Made by a program: the position numbers and the translations under genes
The notes under the pieces: model-generated
Database searches by the model: none
What the model was told of the DNA's origin: nothing
The model's input: the letters and a program-made list of their open reading frames with translations, nothing else
In this document: piece by piece, positions 15,983-24,830 of the stretch
Layout of the letters: every line of letters begins with the position of its first letter
Position numbering within the stretch: position 1 is the stretch's first letter
Assembly: GCA_963815655.1 (NCBI GenBank)
Contig: CAWFHK010000001.1
Span: forward strand, 1,240,001-1,304,000
Source: JAWOLE01 sp963815655
GTDB taxonomy: Bacteria > Acidobacteriota > Thermoanaerobaculia > UBA5066 > Gp7-AA6
Reading direction: 5' to 3'
Length of the DNA stretch: 64,000 nt

Positions 15983-17248
15983 TGCTCGTGGCGTGTACGC
16001 CACGAGCGCATAGTCCTGTGGGCCAAAGAGCAGGCGATTGAGCTTGGCGTCGTTGGAAGACAACTCTTCGAGCTGATCGGACTCGTCGAGCGGAGCACGG
16101 TACTCGATTCGCGCTTCGACGAAGCCCGCTGCCTCGGCCAGAAAGCGAAGGGCTTCCGGGGGCACCGGGCGCACGTGCGAGGGGTCCAGGAAGAAAGCCC
16201 TCAAGGAGGAAAAAGAATCGGTGTTGATCGTCTCGATCACGATGGCTCCGCTCGGAGCCAGAGCGCGCCGGGACTCGCGCAGGAAGGCGAAAATCGTCTC
16301 GGGGCTCCAGTGCTCGACGACTTGAAAGGCAACGACGGCGCCGAGGCTCTTTTCCGGTCTTTTCGCAAGCGCTGCCAGACCATCTACCTGCTCAACCTTC
16401 AAGTTCAATTTGTGGCATGTGGCAACCGCGATCGGGTTTATTTCGACTCCTGAGGCCGCGATCCCTCGCTCCCTCAGCAACACCAGGAACTCCCCTCGCC
16501 CGCAACCGACGTCTAGGACAGGGCCGGGGATGCTATCCAGAAGTGGGAGGTAGAACCTTTGCTTATCGGCGACCTCCTCGGGGCTGCCGCGGAAACGTTC
16601 CTCGAAGAGGCTGTAGACGCCGGGCGGAAGGTGTTGCGTGGCGGCCGGCCGAGGGCCTTCGGAGGAAGCCGCGGGTCCACCGGCCTCGAGCATCGCAAGT
16701 CGGCCCTCTTCGATCGCGATGCGCCTCTCCCAGCTCGCGGTTAAGTCCCGGATTTCTGCTTCGATGACGGCCTGGAGATCGCTCTGCCCGCGCTCCAGGA
16801 TCACGAGCCGACCGTCCTGAATGGCGCCGCGGCGCTCCCAGCCGGCGCTCCACTTCCCGATACGCTCGTCCAGCGCCGCGCGCAGCTCAGCGAGGGCCAT
16901 ACGGGCGCTATCCAATTCGCGTCGAACGCCCTGCAGCCCTTGCGTTGCCTCTTTCAACCTCACGGCGAGTGCGTTTCCGGCCTCGAGGATGAGCGCGTTG
17001 AAGGACGCCTGGTCCCTCCAGAGGAACCGCAACGCCCGCAGCAGGAACCTCTTGGAGCGAGAAAGCCGAACAGCGGTCGGGATCGTGGGGGTGACGTACT
17101 GGAGAGCGCGGGTCAGGATGACGCGGACATCGTCGCTATCTTCGAGAGGAGCATCGGCAGCCGGGGACAGGGCCGCCGGCGAGGCCTCCGCGACCGCGGC
17201 GCGGATCTCGTCCACGAGTTGGCCGGTCAGGTCGCCTTGGGACGCCAC
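15899..17248 (-). CDS. SAM-dependent methyltransferase with N-terminal coiled coil
   Basis: This protein of about 449 residues has an N-terminal helical and coiled-coil region (LKEATQGLQGVRREL, then two related RLVILERGQSDLQ and RLAMLEAGG blocks) and a C-terminal class I methyltransferase with motif I LDVGCGRGEFLVLL, GVEIN and FQVVEHW. Similar proteins terminate or modify O-antigen and polysaccharide chains, using the coiled coil as a ruler; here that is inference from architecture and the adjacent glycosyltransferase. The start is uncertain: GTG 17248 is used because the frame upstream enters the divergent promoter region, but no ribosome-binding site supports it. The last residues are array-encoded. 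Confidence 0.8.
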   Translation of the reverse strand: MASQGDLTGQLVDEIRAAVAEASPAALSPAADAPLEDSDDVRVILTRALQYVTPTIPTAVRLSRSKRFLLRALRFLWRDQASFNALILEAGNALAVRLKEATQGLQGVRRELDSARMALAELRAALDERIGKWSAGWERRGAIQDGRLVILERGQSDLQAVIEAEIRDLTASWERRIAIEEGRLAMLEAGGPAASSEGPRPAATQHLPPGVYSLFEERFRGSPEEVADKQRFYLPLLDSIPGPVLDVGCGRGEFLVLLRERGIAASGVEINPIAVATCHKLNLKVEQVDGLAALAKRPEKSLGAVVAFQVVEHWSPETIFAFLRESRRALAPSGAIVIETINTDSFSSLRAFFLDPSHVRPVPPEALRFLAEAAGFVEARIEYRAPLDESDQLEELSSNDAKLNRLLFGPQDYALVAYTPRASRDRAIELGDVGSDPTSGKSPDRSITR

Positions 17249-17389
17249 TGGAGGCGAGAATAATGAGGCTGGCACTCTTGATGCAAGAGGAAGGCGGGTA
17301 CAGAGGCGTCCGAGGAACCCGAGCCGGGGACCGAGCGGTCCCCCCGAGCGCCCGGTCTTGTAGACTCGAACCCTCCGGAAGGAGTCGTG

Positions 17390-17767
17390 ATGAAGAAGAC
17401 GATCGCTCTCCTCTGCGCTCCGATGCTTCTCGTTCTGGGCTGCGCCTCGAGCGGGCCGCCGGTCGCCTCTTCGCAGTTGACGGAGACCGAGGTCTCGATC
17501 CGGAGCGCCGAGAACGCCGGCGCCGCCGAGAGCGCGGCGGAGCTCCTGGACCGGGCGCAGAAGGCGCTCGCGGCCGCCCGGCAGGCCTCCACGAAGGGAG
17601 AGAACGACGAGTCCCGGCGCCTGCTCGAGGAGGCGAGGGCCTACGCGGCGGCGGCGGAGGCGCGATCCAACGCGGAGAAACTCAAGAAGCAGGCGGCGGA
17701 GCTGCGTCAACAGGCCGACGAGCTCGAATCGAAAGCCAGGCAGCTCCAGGAAAGGGCGCGCCCATGA
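17390..17767 (+). CDS. DUF4398-like coiled-coil lipoprotein
   Basis: This 125-residue lipoprotein (lipobox LVLGC) is followed by a helical, Ala/Glu/Arg-rich domain with about four heptad-bearing helices, matching DUF4398-type envelope proteins. The ATG at 17390 has GGAAGGAG upstream; a GTG three bases earlier is also possible. The stop overlaps the start of the OmpA-type lipoprotein (ATGA). Both probably anchor in the outer membrane and reach toward peptidoglycan. Confidence 0.8.
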   Translation: MKKTIALLCAPMLLVLGCASSGPPVASSQLTETEVSIRSAENAGAAESAAELLDRAQKALAAARQASTKGENDESRRLLEEARAYAAAAEARSNAEKLKKQAAELRQQADELESKARQLQERARP

Positions 17768-18951
17768 AGAGACTTGGAATCCTGCGAGTCGTTCTTCCCG
17801 CGGCGGCTCTCGCCGCGATCCTCTCCTGCGCCGCGGGTCCGCCGCCTCGGGACATCGCCGAGGCGCGCCTGGCCCTTCAGGACGCCAAGAACGCCGGCGC
17901 CGATCAGCGTGCCCCGCGTGAGTACGACGAGGCCGTCGCGCATTTCAACGTGGCGCAGAGCTCCTGGGCCAGCCAGAAGGACGCCGCCGCGGCGGCCCAC
18001 TGGGCCCGCCTGGCGCAGGCCGAGGCGCGCCGGGCGCAATACGTGGCGGAAGCCGCCGCCGCGCAGGACGCGGTCATTCGCGAGACCGAGCGCCGCCATC
18101 GGGCGGAGCTCTCCGTGCGGGAGGCCGAGATCGCCATGCTCCAGGCCCGCGCGCGCACGGAGGCGGAGAAACGCGCCGCGGAGATCGAAGCGCAGGCCGC
18201 CGAGGAGAGGCGCCGCACGGAAGCGGAGCTGGCGCGGCGCGAGGCCGAGGCGCGCGACCGGGAGCGGGAGCGCGCGGAGAGCGAGGCGAAGCTCGCGGCC
18301 GAGCGGGCGAAGAGCGAACAGGAAGCGGCCGCCCGCACGGAAGCGGAGAAGCAGCGGATCGCCGCCGAGATCGAAAAGATGAAGACGGAGCTCGAGGCCA
18401 CGCGCAAGGCCGCCGAGGAGGCTCAGAAGGCGGCGGCTCTCGAGCGGGAGCGGCTGGTGGAGCAGAAGAAGGCCGAGGAGGCGCGAGCCGCCGAGCTGGC
18501 GAAGGCGCGCGAGAGCCAGCAGAAGGCGGAGGACGAGCTGAAGGCCACCCTTTCGCAGCTCGCCCAGGTCCGTCAGGAGGCGCGGGGCCTCATCGTCACG
18601 CTTCCGGGCAGCATCTACTTCGACGTCAACAAGTCGGAGGTCAAGCCGGCCATGCGGGACCGTCTGTCGCAGATCGCGAAGGCCTTGGCGACCGTGCCGG
18701 ATCGCCACGTCGTGGTCGAGGGGCACACCGATTCGACGGGCTCCGACGAGTACAACCTGAAGTTGTCGCGGCTGAGGGCGGAGTCCGTCCGTTCGATCCT
18801 CCTGGCCGGAGGGATCCCGCCCGACCGGATCGAGAGCCAGGGATACGGCGAGACCAGGCCTGTCGCGTCCAACGCCACGGCCTCGGGCAAGGCCCAGAAC
18901 CGGCGCGTGGAGATCGTGCTCCAGGGCGGCGCGGCCACGCCGCCCAGGTAG
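17764..18951 (+). CDS. OmpA/Pal-like lipoprotein with long coiled coil
   Basis: This 395-residue lipoprotein (signal MKRLGILRVVLP, lipobox AILSC) has a DUF4398-like segment (residues 20-110), a roughly 170-residue highly charged Ala/Glu/Arg/Lys coiled coil and a C-terminal OmpA domain. The OmpA domain shows IYFDVNKSEVKP, EGHTDSTGSDEYNLKLSRLRA and GYGETRPVASNATASGKAQNRRVEI, with the conserved Asp and Arg that bind diaminopimelate. It likely tethers the outer membrane to peptidoglycan across a wide periplasm. It overlaps the preceding lipoprotein gene by four bases; a PD40 lipoprotein follows. Confidence 0.92.
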   Translation: MKRLGILRVVLPAAALAAILSCAAGPPPRDIAEARLALQDAKNAGADQRAPREYDEAVAHFNVAQSSWASQKDAAAAAHWARLAQAEARRAQYVAEAAAAQDAVIRETERRHRAELSVREAEIAMLQARARTEAEKRAAEIEAQAAEERRRTEAELARREAEARDRERERAESEAKLAAERAKSEQEAAARTEAEKQRIAAEIEKMKTELEATRKAAEEAQKAAALERERLVEQKKAEEARAAELAKARESQQKAEDELKATLSQLAQVRQEARGLIVTLPGSIYFDVNKSEVKPAMRDRLSQIAKALATVPDRHVVVEGHTDSTGSDEYNLKLSRLRAESVRSILLAGGIPPDRIESQGYGETRPVASNATASGKAQNRRVEIVLQGGAATPPR

Positions 18952-18961
18952 GACAAGACCG

Positions 18962-20071
18962 CTGAGAGCGACTTCGCGGCTCGCGCCGCTCTTCTGCTGT
19001 CTCGCCGCGGCGGCCTGCGCCCCGGCGGCAAAGCCGTCGGCACCGGCGGCCGCGCCGTCAACCGCCGCGCCAGAGACGGCTACAGCGGCCACCCTGGTCT
19101 TTCCCGGCGAGGAGAAGTTCCTCGCCCACGTGCGGCAGCTGACCTTCGGAGGCCAGAACGCCGAGGCCTACTGGTCGGCCGACGACAAGCAGATCATCTT
19201 CCAGTCCAACGACGAGGGGCGCCTCCCGTGCGATCAGATCTTCGTGATGAACGCCGACGGATCGGGCAAGCGGATGGTCTCCAACGGGAAAGGGAAGACG
19301 ACCTGTTCCTACTTCTTCCCCTCGGGCGACCGGATCCTCTACGGCTCGACCTTCCGCGCCGGGGACGCCTGCCCGCCGCCGCCCGACCGCTCGCGCGGCT
19401 ACGTCTGGGCGCTGGACGACTACGACATCTACACGGCGAAACCGGACGGCTCCGACATCCGGACGCTCTTCTCCTCTCCGGTCTACGACGCCGAGGCCAC
19501 GGTCTCGCGCGACGGCCGGAAGATCGTCTTCACGTCGGCCCGCGACGGCGACCTCGAGGTCTATTCCATGAACGCCGACGGCTCCGGCGTGACGCGCCTG
19601 ACGCATGCCCCCGGCTACGACGGCGGGCCGTTCTATTCCTCCGACGGGAAGAAGATCGTGTACCGCGCCGATCATCCGAAGAGCCCTGAAGACCTGGCCC
19701 TCTACCGCGAGAACCTGGCGCGCGGGACCTACGCGCCGAAGGGGCTCGAGATCCGCGTCATGAACGCCGACGGGTCCGGCGACCGCGCCGTGACCGCCAA
19801 CGGCGCGGCGAACTTTGCCCCCTACTTCTTCCCGGACGGACGGCGCATCATCTTCTCCTCAAACGCCGGCGATCCGAAGGGACGCGACTTCGAGCTCTAC
19901 GTCGTGGACGCCGACGGCGCGAACCCGACGCGCGTGACCTTCTCCCCCGACTTCGACGGCTTCCCGATGTTCAACTCCGACGGCAAGCGGCTCGTCTTCG
20001 CCTCCAACCGCAACGGCAAGAAGCCGCGGGAGACCAACATCTTCGTCGCCGATTGGGTCGGCCCCCGATAG
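18962..20071 (+). CDS. PD40/TolB-like beta-propeller lipoprotein, apparent CTG start
   Basis: This protein of about 369 residues has six PD40 repeats forming a TolB-like propeller, each with a variant of MNADGSG or VVDADGAN and IVFTS or LVFAS. The first GTG (19130) would begin inside the mature protein, but the same frame upstream encodes a clear lipoprotein signal (RLAPLFCCLAAAAC, lipobox AAAC) with no ATG, GTG or TTG. An in-frame CTG at 18962 lies 8 bases after AGGA, which overlaps the OmpA stop codon. I take that as the start. Being next to an OmpA/Pal-like lipoprotein is consistent with a Tol-Pal-like envelope role, which is inference. Confidence 0.8.
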   Translation: MRATSRLAPLFCCLAAAACAPAAKPSAPAAAPSTAAPETATAATLVFPGEEKFLAHVRQLTFGGQNAEAYWSADDKQIIFQSNDEGRLPCDQIFVMNADGSGKRMVSNGKGKTTCSYFFPSGDRILYGSTFRAGDACPPPPDRSRGYVWALDDYDIYTAKPDGSDIRTLFSSPVYDAEATVSRDGRKIVFTSARDGDLEVYSMNADGSGVTRLTHAPGYDGGPFYSSDGKKIVYRADHPKSPEDLALYRENLARGTYAPKGLEIRVMNADGSGDRAVTANGAANFAPYFFPDGRRIIFSSNAGDPKGRDFELYVVDADGANPTRVTFSPDFDGFPMFNSDGKRLVFASNRNGKKPRETNIFVADWVGPR

Positions 20072-20104
20072 AGCGTCGGCTTCCGGCACCGGGGCACCCG
20101 GCTA

Positions 20105-21220
20105 CTAGGGATCCGGGAGCGATTCCGATCCTCTCGTCTCCTCGGCGAAGGCGAGGAGGGCGAGAGCGAGGGCGATGATGAGCGGGCCGACAAACATTCC
20201 GATCGGGCCGAATGCCGCCAAGCCGCCCATCACGCCGAAGAAGACAGGCAGCGTCGAGATCTGCGCGCGCCCGGAGATGAGACGGGGGCGGAGGAAGTTG
20301 TCGGCCGAGCCGACGAGCACCGCCCCCCAGAGGAGCATGAAGAGAGCCCAGCCCGGGCGCCCCTGCGAGTAGAGCGCGATCGTCGCGGGGGCCCAGACGA
20401 GGGCCGTGCCGGCGACCGGAAGCAGCGCCGCGAGCGCGGTCAGGAAGCCGAAGACGACGGGCGAAGGGAGCCCGGCGATCTCGAAGGCCAGGCCCACGAG
20501 AGCTCCCTGGATGAGCGCGGTCGCCAGGGCGCCGAAGACGACCGCGCGCATCACGCCGGAGAGCTGCGCGATGAGCCGTGTCTTGCGTGACCCCTCGAGG
20601 GGTACCAGGCGCACCAGCCGCCCCGCCATTTCGTCGCCGTCGCGGAAGAAGAAGTAGAGGATGAAGAGCATGAGCAGGAGCCCGACGACCGCTCCCAGCG
20701 CTCCCATCAGGACCTGCCGCCCGCCCGAGATCGCGAACTCGAGGACGCTCCGCGCAGCGTTGACGAGCCATTGCTGCAGCTCCGCGGCCGAGAGCGGGGT
20801 CTTCGCGTCGATCCACTCCACGATCCGGCCGAGCGCCGGGATGTTCAAGAGATCCTGCGGCCGCTCGATCTGGTAGCGGCCCGCGAGATCGGACACGCGG
20901 GCGAGAAGCTCCGTGGCCTGCCGCACGAAGACGAGCATCAGGAGGGTCGACGGGATCACGATGCCGAGCGTCACCGCGAACGTCAGGAGAAGCGATGCCG
21001 CGCCCCGGTGGCCGCGGAGCCTGCCGCGCAGCCACCGGTTCACGGGGAAGAGCAGGAACGCCAGGAGCACCGCCCAGAGAATCGGGCCGAAGAACGGGCG
21101 CAGAATCCGGGCGAGCAGAGAGAAGAGAACGGCCGCCGCCGCAACCCCGAAGACGCGGGCCGAGAAGCGGCTCTCAGGCGTGACTGCCGGTCTCTCCACA
21201 GCTTGGCCCGATGCTAGCAT
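20105..21220 (-). CDS. AI-2E family transporter (PerM/UPF0118)
   Basis: This 371-residue membrane protein has about eight hydrophobic segments and the family landmarks: an N-terminal pair of helices (LLARILRPFFGPILWAVLLA), a periplasmic helical loop, FILYFFFRDGD, and the C-terminal conserved PVVFGFLTALAALLPVAGTALVW and FGPIGMFVGPLIIAL. Members move small molecules or ions (AI-2, Na+/H+, indole); the substrate here is unknown. The ATG at 21220 is only 9 bases from the start of divergent queG. Convergent with the PD40 gene at its 3' end. Confidence 0.9.
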   Translation of the reverse strand: MLASGQAVERPAVTPESRFSARVFGVAAAAVLFSLLARILRPFFGPILWAVLLAFLLFPVNRWLRGRLRGHRGAASLLLTFAVTLGIVIPSTLLMLVFVRQATELLARVSDLAGRYQIERPQDLLNIPALGRIVEWIDAKTPLSAAELQQWLVNAARSVLEFAISGGRQVLMGALGAVVGLLLMLFILYFFFRDGDEMAGRLVRLVPLEGSRKTRLIAQLSGVMRAVVFGALATALIQGALVGLAFEIAGLPSPVVFGFLTALAALLPVAGTALVWAPATIALYSQGRPGWALFMLLWGAVLVGSADNFLRPRLISGRAQISTLPVFFGVMGGLAAFGPIGMFVGPLIIALALALLAFAEETRGSESLPDP

Positions 21221-21229
21221 GGCGCGCAG

Positions 21230-22378
21230 ATGGGCTCTCTCTCCGCGCGCCGCGGCGACACGGAGGCGGCCTCCCGCGGGAGCGCGCCGGACCGCCTGCT
21301 CGGGGCCCGTGTGTTTCGCGAAGAGGCGGAGCGGCACGCCTTCGTCCGCGTCGGGATCGCTCGGGCCGGCCCGCCCCGGAGGTTCGACCGTTTCCGCGGC
21401 TGGATCGCCTCCGGCCACAACGCCGGAATGCGGTACCTGGAAACGACGCGCGAGACCCGCGCCGACCCGGACCGCCTTCTCGCCGGCGCGCGCTCGATCG
21501 TCTGCCTCGCGGCCCGCCAGGGCGACCGCCCTCTCGTCGCTTCCGACGGCGCCGGGATCGCGCGCTACGCGTCCGGCCCCGACTACCACGGCACCCTGCG
21601 CCAGCGCGCGACCCGCGTCGCCCGGGCCGCCGCGGCGAGGCTCGGAGAATTCCGCTACCGCGTCTGCGTGGACTCGACGCCGCTGGCCGAACGGTCCTTC
21701 GCGGCCGCCGCCGGCCTGGGCTGGATCGGCAAGAACGGCTGCCTCATCGATTCCGAGCACGGCTCCTTCCTGCTCCTCGCGGAGATCCTGACCGACCTCG
21801 ACCTGGCGCCCGACGATCCGGTGCCCGAACGCTGCGGCTCCTGCGCGCGCTGCCTGGAGGCGTGCCCGACCGGGGCCTTTCTCGAGCCCGGCCTTCTCGA
21901 CGCCGGGCGGTGCCTCGCCTACTGGACGATCGAGCACCGGGGGCCGATCCCCGGCGAAATCAAGGAGAAGATCGGGTCCAGCGTCTTCGGCTGCGACATC
22001 TGCCAGGACGTCTGCCCGTGGAACAAGCCGCTTCCGCTCGCCGAAGCGGCGCCGTCCGCCGGAGCCCTCCATGGCGTTGGCGAAGGAGGCGCAGAGGCGG
22101 ACTCCCCCCCGACCCGCCGGCAGTGGCTCGAGATGGGCCCCGGGGAGTGGCGGCGCCGCTACGGCGCGACCGCGCTGAACCGCGCGGGAAGGCGAGGGCT
22201 CCAGAGGAACGCCGCGGCGTCCGCGGGGGCCTGCGGGGACCGGTCGAGCCTCCCGGTCCTCGCGCGCACGGCCGGAGTGTCCGAGCGGGGTCTGTCCGAC
22301 GCCTCGGCGTGGGCGCTCTCCCGCTTCGCGGCGAGCGTCCCGGCCGCCGACCGCCCGGATCAGAGAAAGGACCTCTAG
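21230..22378 (+). CDS. queG: Epoxyqueuosine reductase QueG
   Basis: QueG reduces epoxyqueuosine to queuosine in tRNA anticodons, using cobalamin and two [4Fe-4S] clusters. The 382-residue protein has GMRYLE near residue 67, the catalytic-region CVDSTPLAERSFAAAAGLGWIGKN, and ferredoxin motifs CGSCARCLEACPTGA and CDICQDVCPWN. The family's conserved region begins around residue 25, so a later start is possible; ATG 21230 lies only 9 bases from the divergent AI-2E gene. The C-terminal HEAT-like part is present but short (about 80 residues). Confidence 0.93.
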   Translation: MGSLSARRGDTEAASRGSAPDRLLGARVFREEAERHAFVRVGIARAGPPRRFDRFRGWIASGHNAGMRYLETTRETRADPDRLLAGARSIVCLAARQGDRPLVASDGAGIARYASGPDYHGTLRQRATRVARAAAARLGEFRYRVCVDSTPLAERSFAAAAGLGWIGKNGCLIDSEHGSFLLLAEILTDLDLAPDDPVPERCGSCARCLEACPTGAFLEPGLLDAGRCLAYWTIEHRGPIPGEIKEKIGSSVFGCDICQDVCPWNKPLPLAEAAPSAGALHGVGEGGAEADSPPTRRQWLEMGPGEWRRRYGATALNRAGRRGLQRNAAASAGACGDRSSLPVLARTAGVSERGLSDASAWALSRFAASVPAADRPDQRKDL

Positions 22379-22380
22379 AA

Positions 22381-23643
22381 ATGGATTTCCAGACGGGCGT
22401 CTTCATCTTCCTCTTCCTGCTGTCCCTCGTCCTGTCCGCGTTCTTCGCCGGCGCGGAGACGGCGCTCGTCTCCCTCGGGCGGATCGACATGCAGCGTTTC
22501 CGCGAGAAGGGGGACAGGCGCGGGGCCGTCATCCGGAACCTGAAGTCCAACAAGAACCGCCTGCTCGCCACGATCCTGATCGGACAGAACTTCTTCGTCA
22601 GCTCGGCCTCGGCTCTGGCGACGGTCATCGCGACCACCTGGCTGGGAGAGAACTACGGCGTCCCGGCGGCGATCCTCTTCTCGACTCTGACCCTGTTCGT
22701 CTTCGCGGAGATGACGCCCAAGGCGATCGGCGCCGCCTCGCCCGTCGCGATCTCGCGGGCGGTCGCGATCCCCCTCTCCTGGATGATGCGCCTGCTCTCG
22801 CCGATCGCGACGCTCTGCGTGAAGGTCGCCACCGGCGCGTTGCGGCTCCTGCGGATCCCCGAGAGGACCCCGGCGCTCACCGAGGAAGAGATGAAGAGCG
22901 TGATCAATCTCGGGGCGGACGAAGGGGTGATCCACGGCGAGGAGCGCAAGCTCCTCCACAAGGTCCTCGAGTTCGGCGACAAGACCGCCCGGGACATCAT
23001 GACCCCGCGGACGCGCGTCGTCGCGCTCCCGGAGACCGCGAAGTACTCCGACGTCAAGCTCGTGCTGCGGGAGCACAAGGTCTCCCGCCTCCCGATCTAC
23101 CGCGGCTCCCTCGACAACATCGTCGGGATACTCAATGCCAAGGACCTCTTCGCCCTGACCGACGAGGAGGAAGGGAGCTTCCGGATCGACCAGTACATGG
23201 ACCAGCCGTTCCTCGTGCCGGAGTCCAAGCGGGCCGAGGAGGTCTTCCGCGAGATGCGCCGCCGCCGGACCCACATCGCGATCGTCGTGGACGAGTTCGG
23301 CGGGACGGCCGGCATCGTCACGATCGAAGACGCGATCGAGGAGATGCTCGGGCCGATCCAGGACGAGTTCGACGAGGAGGAGACCCCCGGCTTCGTCCCG
23401 GCCGGCGACCGCGCCTACCTGCTGGAGGGGAGCTTTCGCCTCGACGACCTCGAAGAGCAGTTCGGGCTCGCCCTCCCCCGCGAGGAGGCCGAGACCGTCG
23501 CCGGCCACCTGATGCTCCGGTTCGGCCGTATCCCGCGCAAGGGAGAGCGGTGGAAGGGACGGAAGGCCGATTTCGTGATCGAGGAGGCCACGCCCACGGC
23601 GATCAAGCGGGTGAAGATGATCCTCCCCGAGAAGAAAGAGTGA
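22381..23643 (+). CDS. CNNM/CorC-type transporter with CBS domains
   Basis: This 420-residue protein has an N-terminal CNNM (DUF21) transmembrane domain with about four helices (SAFFAGAETALVSLGR is the typical signature), a CBS pair (residues about 205-325, including IMTPRTRVVALP and VSRLPIYRGSLDNIVGILNAKDL), DEFGGTAGIVTIEDAIEEMLGPI, and a C-terminal CorC/HlyC domain. Such proteins are linked to Mg2+/Co2+ efflux; older names call them hemolysins. ATG 22381 lies 3 bases after the queG stop with AAGGAC upstream, so it is coupled to queG. The frame is open through queG in another register, which I ignore. Confidence 0.92.
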   Translation: MDFQTGVFIFLFLLSLVLSAFFAGAETALVSLGRIDMQRFREKGDRRGAVIRNLKSNKNRLLATILIGQNFFVSSASALATVIATTWLGENYGVPAAILFSTLTLFVFAEMTPKAIGAASPVAISRAVAIPLSWMMRLLSPIATLCVKVATGALRLLRIPERTPALTEEEMKSVINLGADEGVIHGEERKLLHKVLEFGDKTARDIMTPRTRVVALPETAKYSDVKLVLREHKVSRLPIYRGSLDNIVGILNAKDLFALTDEEEGSFRIDQYMDQPFLVPESKRAEEVFREMRRRRTHIAIVVDEFGGTAGIVTIEDAIEEMLGPIQDEFDEEETPGFVPAGDRAYLLEGSFRLDDLEEQFGLALPREEAETVAGHLMLRFGRIPRKGERWKGRKADFVIEEATPTAIKRVKMILPEKKE

Positions 23644-23646
23644 GGA

Positions 23647-23724
23647 ATCGAGCGATCGGGTGATCGAGCCATCGGGCGATCGACCCCGGGGCGATCACCC
23701 GATCACCCGATCGCAGATCACCCG
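23647..23724. repeat. Inverted 8-mer array, ATCGGGTG family
   Basis: ATCGAGCG, ATCGGGTG, ATCGAGCC and ATCGGGCG (23647-23678), a GACCCCGGGGC centre, then ATCACCCG, ATCACCCG, ATCGCAG and ATCACCCG (23694-23724). It starts 3 bases after the CNNM stop and leads directly into the AGGAGG ribosome-binding site of the dehydrogenase gene. Confidence 0.85.
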
Positions 23725-23736
23725 ATAGGAGGGGAC

Positions 23737-24738
23737 TTGGAGACTCGCACCGTAACTCTGATCAAGGGAGATGGCATCGGCCCCGAGGTCGCGGACGCCG
23801 TCGTCTCGATTCTCGAGGCGGCGGGGGCTCCCGTCCGGTTCGAGGAGGTGCTCGTCGGAATCGAGGCCGAGCGGCGGGAGGGGGACCTGCTTCCGCCCCG
23901 CGCGCTCGAATCCATCCGGGGCAACGGCGTGGCCCTCAAGGGCCCGGTGACGACGCCCGTCGGAAAGGGGTTCGCCTCGATCAACGTGCGCCTGCGCAAG
24001 ACCCTCGATCTCTACGCGAACCTGCGGCCCGTCATGAACCTCCCCGGAATCGCCTGCCGCTTCCAGGACGTGGACCTCGTCGTCGTCCGCGAGAACACAG
24101 AAGACCTCTACAGCGGGCTCGAGCACACGGTCGTGCCGGGAGTCGTCGAGTCGCTGAAGATCATCACGGAGTACGCCTCCACGCGCATCGCGCGCTTCGC
24201 CTTCGACTACGCCCGCCGCAACGGGCGAAAGCGCGTCACGGCCATCCACAAGGCCAACATCATGAAGCTCTCCGACGGCCTCTTCCTCGACTGCTTCCGC
24301 CGCGTCGCCCTCGACTACCCGGAGATCGCGGCCGACGACCGCATCGTGGACGCGGCCTGCATGCGCCTCGTCATGGTCCCGGAGACCTTCGACGTGATGC
24401 TGATGGAGAACCTCTACGGCGACATCCTCTCCGACCTGGCGGCAGGGCTCGTCGGGGGGCTCGGCCTCGTCCCGGGCGCGAACCTCGGACCCACGGCGGC
24501 CGTCTTCGAGGCGGTCCACGGCTCGGCACCCGACATCGCGGGAGAAGACCGCGCCAACCCCGCGGCCCTCCTTCTCTCGGCCATCCTGATGCTGCGGCAC
24601 CTCGAGCTCCCGGCGCACGCGGACTCCGTCGAGCGGGCCCTCCTCGCGACCTTCGCCGCCGGCATCCGGACGCCCGACATCGGCGGCACGGCCGGGACGA
24701 AGGAGTTCGCGCGGGCCGTCGCGGACCGGCTCCGATGA
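23737..24738 (+). CDS. NAD-dependent isocitrate dehydrogenase
   Basis: This 333-residue beta-decarboxylating dehydrogenase converts isocitrate to 2-oxoglutarate in the TCA cycle. It has GDGIGPEV near residue 12, the substrate signature ENTEDLYSGLEH (the NTEDLY-G-EH form distinguishes isocitrate from isopropylmalate enzymes), KANIMKLSDGLF with the catalytic Lys, MENLYGDILSDLAAGLVGG and EAVHGSAPDIAG. Translation starts at TTG 23737, supported by AGGAGG eight bases upstream. Homoisocitrate specificity cannot be excluded by eye. It is followed by trmB after another repeat array. Confidence 0.88.
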   Translation: METRTVTLIKGDGIGPEVADAVVSILEAAGAPVRFEEVLVGIEAERREGDLLPPRALESIRGNGVALKGPVTTPVGKGFASINVRLRKTLDLYANLRPVMNLPGIACRFQDVDLVVVRENTEDLYSGLEHTVVPGVVESLKIITEYASTRIARFAFDYARRNGRKRVTAIHKANIMKLSDGLFLDCFRRVALDYPEIAADDRIVDAACMRLVMVPETFDVMLMENLYGDILSDLAAGLVGGLGLVPGANLGPTAAVFEAVHGSAPDIAGEDRANPAALLLSAILMLRHLELPAHADSVERALLATFAAGIRTPDIGGTAGTKEFARAVADRLR

Positions 24739-24741
24739 GAC

Positions 24742-24830
24742 GTTTCGGGTTTCAAGTTTCAGGTTTCAGGTTTCAGGAGATGAGATCCGCGTCTTGATCC
24801 TGAAACCTGAAACCTGGAACCTGGAACCCG
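24742..24830. repeat. Inverted 7-mer array, GTTTCAG/CCTGAAA family
   Basis: Five units (GTTTCGG, GTTTCAA, GTTTCAG three times) at 24742-24776 are followed by CCTGAAA twice, CCTGGAA twice and CCCGG at 24799-24831. The second arm is translated as the N terminus of TrmB. Confidence 0.85.
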
